A stretch of DNA of 64,000 nt. It comes from Stichopus chloronotus. Lineage: Eukaryota; Echinodermata; Holothuroidea; Aspidochirotida; Stichopodidae. The stretch's first letter is position 1, and the number at the start of each line of letters is the position of its first letter. Both the position numbers and the translations under genes were made by a program. The notes beneath the pieces were generated by a model. The model saw only the letters and a program-made list of their open reading frames with translations, had not been told where the DNA came from and did no database searches. The stretch lies in the NCBI GenBank assembly GCA_021234535.1, contig CM037839.1:29093475-29157474 (forward strand), given 5' to 3'. This document shows, one piece after another, positions 40,131 to 52,783 of the stretch.

Positions 40131-40218
40131 AATCCCATTAATATATTATGTGTATGTATCAAGACATTTTAAAAATGGGGAGCCTGATCTTACATGTGAT
40201 TGATTGTCTTGATAAATG

Positions 40219-40416
40219 TGACGTCAGTCTTTTTGAGAACTCTCTGCAAAACATTACTATAGTTTAAGGTTACTCTTTGCACGTACATGTGTACAAGAGA
40301 CAATACTATGATGATATACAAACACGCGCTAACAATGTTTCATTGCCACGTACAAAGAGCTGTGACTGTATGACTAGTGACGTTTGTAAAAAGTTGTCCA
40401 GAAGGGACTGACGTCA
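40219..40416. promoter_or_regulatory. two perfect CRE palindromes 190 bp apart
   Basis: TGACGTCA stands at 40219-40226 and 40409-40416, with a half-site TGACG near 40378. CREB/ATF factors bind this palindrome. The nearest recognised gene start is the reductase at 44666, 4.2 kb away, so a link is unproven. Confidence 0.35.
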
Positions 40417-43400
40417 CAAGATATATTACTAAAACGACCAATCACCTGTAACGAATGTTGGGGTGAAATTTTGGTAAGATCATTTGAGAGGGGCTCAAGC
40501 ATCTGTTGGCCCAGATCGCACAAGAAAATTTTGGATGAAAATACCACTTAGATCGACGAGGGAAATCTTCCTTTCACCTTCTTCGCAAGTAGCTCCTGGA
40601 AATGGTGTTTTCAGTATTTACTTTGATGTATTTTCTTTGTTCTCCTTAATATTACTCGACGGTTTTGCTGTTTTCCGTCAAATCTTTAGAACCAGTGGAA
40701 TCACAAGGGTTTTTTGTAGAGGGTTCAGAGACTCGACGCGCGCCCTGTCGCGTAGATAGAGTTTTGCTTCCAGCCTGGGTGTGACACGTGATTGATACCT
40801 CAGAGAGATGCCATGGCGGGTCATTCAGAAGTAACTTGTGTAGCACAGCGGAACACGCAGGACTGGAGAATGAGAATTGTGGGAAGTCTTTATTACTAGT
40901 CTTTTATTTATTAAGCGGACCGTCACCATTATTGACAGAGCGCGTATCAGAAATTTTTGCATGTAAACTATCCCCGAGGCAACTAGATCGGAAATGATTT
41001 TCGTAGTAAGCATCGAAAAAAAAGAAGCTGGAACACTGTTGCTATGGTTCGTATCCGTCAGTTTCTGTACCCTTGACCTTTGACATCAATGTTCATATCA
41101 TTATCATACCAGTATAATATCATTAAATCCAACTATGATCTGGAACTTGTTGTGGTCAAGGGGCGCCAGAAAAGCCTTACTGAATACGGTATTATACGAG
41201 GTATAATATGTTTGGTTTTTGTGTTGTGAGGAAAGAAATGATCAGCCTGGAAAAGTTCCTTGAATACTTTCATATATTAACAATATGCTCAATAATTTCG
41301 GGTGTTTCCAATTGCTGATGTGGCGAAAATGGGGACTGAGCCCAGGCAAGCCTCAGTCCTCACTTTGAATGCTGTGAATCGACCAGTGAATGAATGGAAA
41401 GAATGTTCTAGTCTAAAGAAATGAAAGTTGTAATTTAGCGATCGCTCAATAAGTAAATGTAATATGTTATACCTGCTCATCCAGGGGCGTATAGCCAGGA
41501 TTTTTTTGTGAAGGGGATAAAATTGACTCATAAGGGAAGACCATGGCTTCACCACGGATCTCAAATCAATCGGTCCATTGATAGGCCCAGGAGTCATGAA
41601 GAGAGGCCACATTTGCCTAAAAAGGATTATATGTGCCCTTCTTTACTGACTTCATTACTTTGGGGGGCTTTATTTGGGGATTTATTTATTTTTTAATCAA
41701 GCGTTAAGGTAGGAAAATAGAATAACATTGTTTCTAGAATCCATGACATTAATATCCACGGTTTTGATTGACAGTTCGGGAAAGCGTATTGCCAATGCGT
41801 CCTGCGTGAAATAAATATGCTGACCGTTCTAGAGAGGATTCCGTCCCCTAGCCACATACTTCTATACTGCCTATAAGCGCATGTATGGCCAATCGAAGCA
41901 TTGAATCAACTATTTCACATCTTTATGGACACCTTGTTTCAATTGTGTTGTTAATTTATTTCGTCTTAGTTTCCATTTTCCATTGTCATAAAAGATCATA
42001 CTCACGAAGCCCGGCTGTTTTCCAGTTCCACCCCCCCCCCCCTCCGTTAAGTCTACCAGTTCTTCCCAACTCTGTCAACTTATCAGTCATCCCTTCCCCC
42101 TCTCTTCGTTTTTTTTTTTTGCTCTCCTTTATTTTTCAACATCATCCATCGCTTCCCCAAACTTCCTGTGGGTGGGGGCACTTTGCCCCTGCCCATCCCC
42201 CCCCCCCCCCCTCCGCTGGCTACCGCACTCATCCTTTTGCTCCTGATGTGTCGAGGAAAATATTATGTTCCAAACACCGTTATGGTAAAATGTTGGAGAT
42301 TGCAATTGAAAGGTGTCAATGTTTTGTTTCTTGACCAGTTTGTAGAGATAAACCTGAGGCAAAATCTATTATCGCCAACAAATAGACAAAAGGGTCACCA
42401 ACTCTGTACACGTATCGTGCTATTTATAAATGCGACTTAAATAGAACGGTGCATATAAAGGTTCATGAACGCGTCTTCTCGGCTTGTCCAACGCCTACAA
42501 AGAGTTTGGCCTACTTCTTCTTCTTTCCAGATAGATGCATAACATTTCCGTCGTCCGATTTGGTAAATAACGAATTTTACCAGCGATAGCGTTTTGGAAA
42601 AGATAAATAGCTAAATATAGGTGACGCTGGTCTAAAGTCTCTTCTTAACTTAAACAAATATTGAAATTCGGACTGTCCGTTATACAATCATTCTTATCGG
42701 AACTTTGGTTGTGGTCATCGACAGATACCACAATAAGTTCACAACTACAAGATGAAATACTTAAAGGAACACACTTTATCCACTTTTAATCAAAGTTAGC
42801 ATAGTCAGAGGAATTTATTTCAAACGCACATTGCAGAAAATGCGAATAAATAATGGTAATTTTTAATAACAAAATTATCACTGACTTGATCTGTCCAACT
42901 TCCTTCCGTGGGAAACCCTCTCCCATCCCAATTTACTGTTCACTGTATTGCAAGGCTCAAGCAAAACTAAACAGAACTTCTTTCCCTTCACAGGACGTGG
43001 GTTAAACTACGACCATATTATCCGAATTTTAAAAACATACCAGACCAGTGACACTCTATATTCGTTTAACATAGTCACTGATCCTCTCTGTCTTCAAAAT
43101 TCTCCAATTTTAGTAAAAAATAAAAAAAAATGGCGATATTGCACAGTCACATGAGGGGTTGCTCATGAATAATAAAATAGTACTTGCAAAATCGGGATCA
43201 GAACTGAATTCCACACCGCTCTATAGTGCAACCTACGCCCTAAGATTCAAAAGATTGACAATCTAACGGTGTAGGCCTACAGTCTATGCTTGAAGGAAGC
43301 TTGTCTATAGTATTGAAAGGCCAGCCGTTAAGTTAGACTTCCCAACAGGTGTTGGTATGCAACTCTTCTTTAACGTGCACACCAAGTTACAGTACAGTCA

Positions 43401-44665
43401 GCAGATGCATGAGTATTACACGTCCGTTGTGCGGGCAACCGTCAAGCCTTAGGATGTAACTTTTCGCACTACACCTGCATGGTGCAAGTTCTTCATATTT
43501 CATACTCATGCTATACAGCCGCGTAATCGTTTCTGTTGTGATAGCGGAACTTAAAAGTTACATCACAAGACCTGTCTTCGCTAATGATCTGTTCATAATG
43601 ATCAACATTTTCTATTGTTTAAACCTTTCTAACAAACAAATTATACTCAATTACAGTCTTTCATCTGATAACTTTAACTTGAATCGTATCGTCTGTGTGT
43701 GACCTTACTTACAGAGCGTCTTAAGTGGTCTAAATTTAGTTAATCAAACAAAGGGATTTGTCCTCTCCGTAAGTAAGCTTGACTAACAGAAAGATATAAA
43801 ACCGATGTTTTTGCAGATAGTCTTTATTTTCTTAATCAGCAGGACAAAATCTTAGACTTCACAACTTTTTGGCTGGTGCTCAAGTTGCCAAGAAGCATAT
43901 ACATCTAAAATCACTATTCATATTTTAATCACACAGAAAAAGTAAGTTTCGTTTTGTTTCTCTATTGTTACTTTAACTATATCATACGGTGACTTATTCC
44001 TTGGGTTTCATTGGCCAGTATATCCGCACAGATTATATGGTAAAAGAACGTTAAGAAGGCTTGTTATTTGTAATGGTAATAAAAAACGGTACTATCAAAT
44101 GGAAACATGTAACTATATCGTGTAAAATTTCAAGGTTTAGGCCTACCTCTTTTGTTTAGAGAATGGTTGAACTTATACTTTCAACTAATTTTTCGGTTCG
44201 CTTTTTAAAAATGGGATCATTTGATATGTAAATCACACAAAAAGAAGAAAAATGGTTAAGGTTTGATGAGTAAGTGTGCTGTTAACAATAGACTACTTAA
44301 ACATGTTACATCTGTGGGCAATACTCAATCGGGTTACATGAAAAACTATTTTGATCAGTAGTATAATCGGTGTGCAAACCATGTGCATGACTTACTGGAC
44401 ACTAATTGAATAAGTGAAGGAGAAATACTTTAAAGTATCTCATTTAAGTTACTGCTATCGCGGAAAGACGATGAAAGTAAAAACAAAGTTTTGAATAAAG
44501 ACATGATCTAAACTATGAAAAATTGAGTTCAACCTTTATCTGAGATAGCTAGGCCGCCTAGGCTACTTGTGCAGGTAATTAGTAAATACGTGATCTGTAT
44601 GTCTCTCTATTTACAGTAATTTACATTCGATGTATTGTTTTCGTCTTTGTTTTGTGTGAAAGAAT

Positions 44666-47600
44666 ATGCCCCTTGAGAGATTTGCAGGAAAGGTGGCCAT
44701 CCTTACAGGATCTACCAGCGGGTAAGATTTATCTCATACTTTTTATTCTACCGCGACTATCGCTGTGGTGTTTCTTAAAGTGGTGGGCTTCTCAACATCC
44801 ATTCTGTGTTCTTGGACATAGCCGCAATGTTTGTCACGTGGAGAACCCTGGTATTCCAAATGGAGTCAAGGTTACTGTTAAAACAGATTCCAGTCAGTTA
44901 TGGCTCTAAGTCAGACTCTAAGATGGGACTTATTTGACTCTCGCGCAGAGTCGTTAGACGGGAACAATGAGTAGATGTATTTACTAGTAAAATGTGGTGG
45001 ACTGAATAGTAGATCAACGTCATATGAAGTTTCAGTTAGCTTCGGTTTCATCTGAGATGAGTCTCGTCTCATTATTAGTTGACTTCAGATGAGAGTAATC
45101 ACGAACCGACTCCATTCTGAGAATCAGGGGACTCCGTTACGGCTTTGAGTATAGAAGCAAAAAACAAAAACAAAAAAACAAAAAAAAAAGCAATCAGTTT
45201 TCTCTTCTGCAACTATGATACTTTGACAGTTTTACGAGCTAGTCAAATGAAAAATTAACTTGTGCGCACATTTTGGTTCTTCTTGGCTTAGTTGAATTTA
45301 TATGAGCTTGAAGGCAAAATATCTTCACTGTTTTTCCTCGGACGTCTCACTCCCCCTTTCCCAGTAGGCCTAACGTTCTTTCGAAGCATGTTAAGACCCC
45401 CCCCCCTCCCCTATTACACATTAAAAGTGTTTGCATCGCTCTTATTTCAAATGTGCTACAGTCACTTATCAACCAATCTCTTCCATACATGTGAAGCAAA
45501 CGAAAGAACTGCTTTGTGAAGTTTGTTGACGACATTCCGACAAATTGTGCATATCGACTTCACGAATATTATCAGCGAATATAGTGCACAATGCCCACCA
45601 ATCCACCCATGCTTCTCTTCGACGACAGTCTCTCGCCTGCACGCTTTGTTCTCCTGTATCATCTTAAAGGCTGTATTGCATCACCCTAAGCTATATTCTT
45701 ACCTCCCTGAAAGGAAAATTCTCAACTGGTTCTAAGTTACAGTACTCTTAGATTGCCAGCAAATTCGAAAGATGCAGAGCGGCTCGTATTACACAACGTA
45801 CACAGGGATCCATTGTTTTGATTACACATGTGGCGGAATGTAAGGCAGGCTGAGGGAGGGACTAGAGGTAGGTGGTTGGGAGAATTCAAACTGTTTGGGG
45901 TGATGCTTTACAGCCTTTAAGGCTCATCCTCTCCAATATTAATTAGCTGTAGGATCCGATCAGACCTTCTGATCTAACATTCTACAATGATAGACATCCA
46001 CAAGTTGTTGAAGTTAATAAACAGTTTGACCATAGTTTTTTTTTCTTTTGTCGTCAGTCTTTGTCTTAATTTGTTCATTTTTTTAGGATCGGATTAGCGT
46101 CGGCTAAACGACTCGGTTTGGAGGGTTGCAAGGTAATCGTGAGCAGTCGAAAGACAGAAAACGTTGAACAAGCTGTTAAAACGCTAAAAGATGACGGCAT
46201 TGAGGTATCTGGAATCACCTGTCATCAAGGCAAGAAGGAAGATCGAAAGAAATTAGTAAAATACGTGAGTTATTCCAATGTAAAATGTGGGAGGTGAATT
46301 TATTATCTTAGCGACGTGGATATAAATCGTTATTACGTGCGACCAAGAGGCGGTCGCATGGGTAGGTGGGGGAAAGAAAATGTGAGTAATCACGAATGTG
46401 TTGGGGCAGGTAAATCTTTCTAATCAACTTTCTTCTGTTTTGTGATTATTACATGAAGGTATGCAAATCATGTTGTATAATTGTATAATATTTCCTTGTT
46501 AGGTTTAGTCATAAATATTACACGGTAAGGAATTGCTTCTTATGCTTTATTTTTTTTTAAAGTGAACTTTGTTAAGTTTTTTCATGTTTATTTTCATTTA
46601 GGCTTTAGACAAATATGGTCAGTTGGATTGCGTATTCCTCAGTGCGGGTTCGAGTCCACACAATGGATCACTTCTCGACGTAAGTTGTTTTTGGTTTCAA
46701 TGAAATCCGTGACCTTTGTAATCATGCGTGGTGTATGTATGTGTGTGTGCGTGTGCGTGTGTGTGTACGTATGTTTGTGGCCCCTACCTTGTAAACATGA
46801 TATCTCATGAAGGGAAGCTTGCGCAGGTTTGATGTTTCGTATGTAGGGAAACTCTAAGATATATCGCTGTACTATGCAGCTGTGCAGTGCATGTTCATGT
46901 GAATACCTACAGTATCAGTCATCACCTTACTGTAGGTCAACAGATGTCATTGTTCTCCTCGATTGGTGATATGATAAATTACTGTGAAATTACAATAACC
47001 AAACATGTTACACCTATATTACACTCACACTGTAGTATGTCAAATTCATGACAGAGAATCCTCATAATGAAATCATCGAAACCCCAATGCATTTGTGCAT
47101 TCTGGCTCATAGATATTGTCATATCTTATAGATGATAATCACTCTGTAACCCCCCCCCCCCCCCCCATCCTACTGTCTGGCAATAATAATTTCAACTCAT
47201 ATTACATTAAAGAGGAAACGAATGTCCATCCTTAATCTGTCATTTATTTTATTCAATTATTTGTAACGTTTTTTTTTTACAAAATTTCAGGTAACGGAGA
47301 AAGATTTCCACAACGTAAGTGGTCAAAAATTGACAAATCTCTTCATATTGATAATAATAGTAAACGTTGTTTGAACTACTTTCAAGTTTTCTGTTATGTT
47401 CAGGATTAAAAAAAAAATTCGTCTGTTTAGGGGTGGTAAAAATTTTCACGAATAAAGGCAGTGAAATCGATGCGGGAGGGAAGATAAGGGTACTTAACTT
47501 ACAATATGACACCAGTATACGTTGTAGCCAATCATCGTACGTTCTAAGACATGTAATAGATTATGCTGTCTTCGAACTGGCTTAAACCTCGACCATAGTT

Positions 47601-50600
47601 GGACCTATCTACCATCAATCTACCAACACGAAACTGACATGTTCATTGAGAGGTGTAAAAACTGCCTTCAACCTAATTTGAAGATTGCTTGTGGTAATCT
47701 CCATGCTTTTAAGTAACTTTTGAACCGTAAGAAAAGCTTTGTCCAGATGTACGTATGATGCAATCGTTGTTATATTCATGCCGCGTCGATACGTGCTTTT
47801 GAATATGATTAAATATTACTCCGTATCATGGGATAGAAAACCGTTTCATCAAATGTATGAAAACACTACAACATGTGACGCCCTCATTAATTGGTCTAGC
47901 CCATCTTCATGTACTATGAGAAAGGGAAATGTTCTTTCATAGTAATTGTAATGTTTTTTTTATTTCTTTTAGTAGGAGTGCCAGATCCCCCTGACCTCAC
48001 TAAAGTTCCATTCTTTTTATTGTTATTCATATCCAACAGGCCGGTAGCAAGGGAATTGCCACTATGGTGGGGGGAGGCACAAACACCCCACGGAAGGGCC
48101 CGACCCCTGGCGGTACTAGTGTATTTTTTCCTGCATTGTGTGTGTGGAGCGAAGTCACAATCGGGGCCTATCGTCACTTACATTCTGGCAGAATTGTGGA
48201 CTATGTTTAGATAAAACTAGGTCAAATCAGGGTCTTAATGAGACAGAGGGGGGGGGGTCCCTCTCTCTCCCTTTGGAATGGATATTCAAGATAACTGGTT
48301 CTCAGCATTTATAGTTGTAATCATCGTTTTTATGACTAGAATATTAGGAAGTAAGACCTGACATAGAGCGGCACAGAGTGAACAATTCATTGAACTAAAA
48401 TAACATGACTAGAGCATATGTATGATGCAGGGTTTACAAATTGTTTCTTTACCTTTTTGATTTCCTTTCAATAAACATAGACTGTGGTACTTGACGGTTT
48501 TTCCCACTACATGTGATTCAATTGTTGTTTCTGGAAGTTCTCCAAATTGTTGGGTATTATCAATAAAACGTGCCATCGTTACAAATTTGAGTGTACGTTA
48601 TATTGTATATTGAATGTTTGAACGATTGTTTGTGCGTTTAATGCCGTACTTAGAACAACGATTATCTACCAAGGAGCAATTGATATGTTTGCAAGGTAAA
48701 AGTGACTTGACTTTGGCATTGCACAATTCTTCCTTCCTTCCTTCTTTCGTAACATTTTGTGATCGCCATCTCTAACACTTTATGTTTTTTTTCTTGACAG
48801 GCATTTTCACTCAATGTCAAAGCTAATTTCCAGTTCATACAAGAATGTCTTCCGGCTTTTGATCCAATGAAGTTAGTAGTAAGAGCAAAATGAGTTTCTA
48901 ATCGTAATTGTCAAGAGTTTCTGTCAAAATAAACATTTTCAAAACAAACGAGGACAAAATGAAATGAGGAAGTCTTGGTGATGATACATACTCAGCATTT
49001 TCAATAAAGAAGTGCAGTATAATCTGGGAGATTTTGTTGACAAGAATTCGAATTATCTGAAGAAATAGAACGAATAAAACTTCAATTGGCCTATTTTTGT
49101 TTTCTTTACAGAGGTGGTTCTATTCTTACCAATGCAACAGCGGCTGCTTATGAATCTGTGCAAATAGTTACAAAGGTAAAGGGTAACGCTATAGTATATA
49201 TTACTATTAACATAACATGTGTTTCTTAAAGAGCAGAAAACACTATCGTAAAGTGCATATAATAATTCTCTGTATAATATATATATAATCTATTCTCTAT
49301 GTGTGGTCTGAATCTCAGAGAAGAGGCTGTTACCGATAAAAAAAAAAAACTTACCTTATTAAAGTCTTAATAAATTACGTGAAAACAAATTGTACCTATG
49401 TGAGCCATGCATTGGGATGTCCCTAATTGTTCAAGAAGAAATTAAATGCATGGTTAAGCTGACAGACCGTTTTGTTTGATATTGAGGCCACCGTCCTAGT
49501 AACTTCACTAACAAGTGAAAGCGAATGAATTTCTCTTTTCATTTACAACTTTTGTTACTACCAGCTACTGAACGGATACGAAATCTGATGAAAAATATAC
49601 TGTGGTGAAATATCTTTGTTGGATATTATACGATGGCTCTAACTATTGTATCCTTACTTGTGAATTCACAAGGGTTATAGACCTTTCAATAGAACTATGT
49701 TCAATACCCAAGGTTTGATTTTTCTTTGGCGGAAAACAAAATTCTTAATTGGTGACTTCCGTTTGGCATCAGAGCCACAAAATTCAAAGATGAAGGTTAG
49801 CCCATATCCGGTGTAACAAACCATGCACAGAGAGTCTGATTAAATGTGTGGTCTTGTATGCTCAACCGCCGGAATATCCCTCGAAGAATTAGCTTGGTTT
49901 GGGTCGGCACAGGGAAGACAATTGTGAGTGGAACTTGAAGAGGCCTCGTGGGGAGAGTTGTCTGGCCAAATGAGAAGCGAGGGCGGATTTAGGGAGGGGC
50001 TTCGAAAAACCAAATTGCTCTTGTACGCTCCACTCCAACCAATGTGGGGCTCCGCATAGATAGTAATGTAGCTAATTAATTCAGACGATCTTCACCCCCT
50101 CCCTCCAAAAAAAAATCTAAATGTCGGTGTTTCTACGTGTTCAGCCACCAAAGTGTTTCCCATGTTCTCAACGAAACCTGGGTAGAGGTGTGGACTGAGG
50201 TGTAAGGGCTGTGCTAGGTGACAAAATCTGAATTACCAAGAAATGGTTTAAGAATATTTCACCCAGCAAAATGAAAAGTAAAAGAGGAATTCCTGAAGAT
50301 ATATCCAAATCTGGCATCAAATGTAGCACAATTTTCCATCTATCTCACTTTATGTTAGCAAAGATTTTCCACTGAGTAGGGCTATCTATTCATACGTTTG
50401 GAGGACAGCACTGAAAAAATCGCTGTAATGAATCAGTGGGAAACATGCCAATATTGACCAACACTTGTTTTTATTCTAACTGCACATCTGCCCCATGACA
50501 TGAAATTGTCTTAGGATGGCAACACAACATAAGCACGAATCAATCCGTGCTGGTAGAATTGACAGAATTTGCCTGTGATTTACTGCAGGGCAATTACATG

Positions 50601-52171
50601 CATACTCTGAAAATCCGTAGTAATAGCCAGCTCTCTCAACACAAAAAGTCAAAGACCGTGGTACACAAATGTGAGCAAAATATGACAGGTACACTGACAA
50701 CGTTCATCTGAGGGGGGGGGGGGTGTACAGTTAGCGCACCCTCCCCCTCCCAGTCAGGTACTTCTCCATTGACTTACACATAATTTTTCAAAAGTAATTT
50801 TATCCTGTAAATGCTTGTCAAAGTTTTCACCACTAATACAACCTAAAGTAGCTATCTTTCAGGATATAGCTGACAAGTTGACTGATTTATTGCATGACTG
50901 ATTCTTTTATTGCGCAAACACGTTGCAGTCTTAAAACTTGATAAGCTGTCTTTGCCATGCTAGTTTTTAAGTCTTTCGTGAGGTCAATGAGCTTTACATT
51001 TCTCTTTGAGTGATAGATAATATTGTCATTGAAGATACCGTCTCTTTTGTCAACCCGAACTGTTAGTCCTGTAAATGATATGCTTTTTGCATAGGATCTT
51101 TATTTTGTTTATCATAAGTGTAATAGTTTTCGCTTTGTTCTTTCTGTAAAATCCTTTGTTAGTTAATATATTATGTTTTATCTACTTTGTTTTATCGAAA
51201 ATGCAGAACATCCTACTCTATTGTGTGAGCAAGTTGTGTCTAATATCAGTAACGCAGCACGTTGCACGTGATCTGTTCAACCGTAACATAAGAGTCAATT
51301 GTGTGGCACCTGGACTCATCAAAACACCGTTTTTACAGGGGGTAAGCGAAGAAGTTTAAATGCAATCTATCCAAGTATTTTATGCATTTAAAGCTCGCAC
51401 AAGTTCGTACAGGTACACAAGCCATTAATACGATGGAAAAACATGCACACGGTTGGGTTAAACAAAATATATTTATTACTTATAGAGCACAACCCAATGT
51501 AAAACGTTTGAAAGTAGTGAACGTGGCTACATTTGAATGAGTATCACAAATTATATCATATATACTTAATAGTTTAAGTTTCAATGCGTACTGACTAATA
51601 TCAAAAATGATATATTTCTATATTGTTATGTAGATATTGTTAATGATTTCTCAGTTATTGAACAGATCCTCACATGCATAATAAGAGATGTATGGAACTA
51701 TAGTAAAGTCCAAGGTTTGAAATGTTTGAAATCATCTGTAACTTCACTAAAGATACCTTTAATACCAAAGGAATGTCAAATAATATATCGGTACATTTGA
51801 ATGTTTTACAAAGAAAATGTGTGTCACTGAACGTGCAAAGCTGTTGCCATATGCAACGTGGTCTGTTGTTAATGAAACCAATATTTGCACTAAAGCGGCA
51901 CTTCATTCCGTCGAACGACAGCAATGCGTGTAAATGTTCATATACTTATTAAAATGTTACAGCAAGGATATGGTAACATTTGAAAGTTATGAAAAGAAAA
52001 CTCATTTACAGAATGACAGGCAGAAATACATTTGATGCTTTTATCAAAAATGTTGTCATTGACAGGGATTGGGAAATGGCCACTTCAAGAAGTATGCTGA
52101 CATTACTGGTATTAAGCTCGGAGTCGATCCTGCCTCTAGGTAATAACAATCTTTGTAGTTATGATAACCAA

Positions 52172-52250
<79 letters not shown>

Positions 52251-52292
52251 TAGAAAATAATTGTAGTTAATAATTGTAGTTATGATAACCAA

Positions 52293-52363
<71 letters not shown>

Positions 52364-52767
52364 CATATAGAAAATAAAAATACATTGGCATGTTAATTAG
52401 GTTCCTTATAAACTCCACACGCCTGAATTTATACTATGCATATATGTTGGTATACACTATGTGCAGTGTGTGCATAATTGCATTCTGAGAATAGTTGTAA
52501 CAAATATTTATTCAATTCTCGTTTAATGTATCCATGTGTAATCAATCTCTTATATTACTTACTGTATTTTTCGTCTTTATGACAGAATAATTCATCAATA
52601 TTGTAGCTCATGTCTTATCTCCCCCCCCCTTCCTCTTTCTTCACAGGTTGGGAGACCCAGATGAAATTGCTTCTGTTGCTGCTTTCTTGCTTTCAAACGA
52701 CGCTTCTTACATCAACGGACAGATCATCATTGCTGGAGGGGGATTTCCCTTGTTACGCGCTTTTTAA
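44666..52767 (+). CDS. DHRS4: short-chain dehydrogenase/reductase, DHRS4-like, nine exons, complete
   Basis: Exons are 44666-44721, 46087-46264, 46602-46679, 47291-47314, 48801-48871, 49112-49175, 51207-51341, 52066-52139 and 52647-52767. All have GT/AG borders and matching phases, and they total 801 nt (266 aa plus TAA), a normal length for classical SDRs. Motifs: TGSTSGIG at 14-21 (cofactor loop), SSRK at 38-41 (basic residues after beta-2, suggesting NADPH), LSAG at 91-94 in place of NNAG, catalytic N117 in LNVKAN, YCVSK at 162-166 (catalytic Tyr and Lys), NIRVNCVAPGLIKT and a terminal AGGG block. The pattern VSSRKTENVEQAV and the C-H-x-G-K-x-E-D-R box match DHRS4, a NADPH-dependent carbonyl/retinal reductase. 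Oddities: Thr145 stands where the catalytic Ser is expected, Thr-Tyr spacing is 17 instead of about 13, and the C-terminus (LRAF) is not a peroxisomal SRL-type signal. Confidence 0.92.
45155..45190 (+). repeat. A-rich tract (AAAAAC)n in intron 1
   Basis: 'aaaaacaaaaacaaaaaaac' runs into a longer A-run, resembling the tail of a retroposed element. The preceding 250 bases repeat GACTC/GAGTC words, but no SINE promoter is clear. Confidence 0.4.
45664..45920 (+). mobile_element. 257-bp TTAA-flanked MITE (piggyBac-like), copy 1
   Basis: The ends are TTAAAGGCTGTATTGCATCA and, reverse-complemented, TTAAAGGCTGTAAAGCATCA, so inverted repeats of at least 23 bp with two differences close on TTAA. TTAA target sites are the hallmark of piggyBac elements. 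It lies in reductase intron 1. A near-identical inverted copy is at 61249-61502. It is too short to code for a transposase. Confidence 0.88.
46736..46855 (-). repeat. TGACC-family repeat end with TG/TATG microsatellite in intron 3
   Basis: 'gtatgtgtgtgtgcgtgtgc' and then 'ccctaccttgtaaacatgat' plus 'atctcatgaagggaagctt' are the reverse complement of the tail of the 15.5-kb repeat unit (aagcttcccatcttgagata...tttacaaggtaggg...CATA/CA). It shows that the family also occurs on the minus strand inside the reductase gene. Confidence 0.75.
47315..48800. other. intron 4 of the reductase gene
   Basis: It contains a repeat-like segment at about 48035-48135 ('ggccggtagcaagggaattg' and 'cacaaacaccccacggaagg'), of the kind scattered through marine invertebrate genomes. 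A run of G lies at 48248-48257. No exon is needed here for a continuous frame. Confidence 0.45.
49176..51206. other. intron 6 of the reductase gene
   Basis: It is AT-rich, with a G-run at 50713-50723 and no further exon. Exons 6 and 7 join in phase 0 across it. Confidence 0.5.
52153..52377. repeat. tandem duplication of a unit containing a long (TA)n tract, intron 8
   Basis: Flanks 'ttgtagttatgataaccaac' and 'catcatatagaaaataa' surround (TA)n at about 52175-52243 and again at 52296-52359. The whole unit, not just the TA tract, is duplicated. The 96- and 120-codon frames here are microsatellite artefacts. Confidence 0.9.
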
Positions 52768-52777
52768 ACTTCAACAA

Positions 52778-52783
52778 AATAAA
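52778..52783 (+). terminator. polyadenylation signal AATAAA of the reductase gene
   Basis: AATAAA begins 11 bases after the stop codon at 52765-52767. This is close but usable, and implies a very short 3' UTR unless a later signal is used (another AATAAA lies near 52972). Confidence 0.6.

Larger units (their letters stand above)
38396..44640. other. upstream intergenic region of the reductase gene, no gene recognised
   Basis: It holds a repeat copy at 39880-40130, two full CRE palindromes at 40219-40416, 'gacctttgacatc' near 41072 and C-runs at 42030-42041 and 42197-42212. At 39590-39601, 'ggattcgaacc' reads on the minus strand as a tRNA B box without a full tRNA. The 149-codon frame at 41885-42334 is low-complexity and Pro-rich because of C-runs. 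No recognisable protein was found. Confidence 0.45.

Noticed and set aside
41885..42334. 149-codon plus-strand ORF rich in proline
   Set aside because: Its length comes from C homopolymers and pyrimidine runs; there is no domain.
52056..52418. 120-codon minus ORF of alternating Tyr-Ile
   Set aside because: Translation of (TA)n microsatellites.
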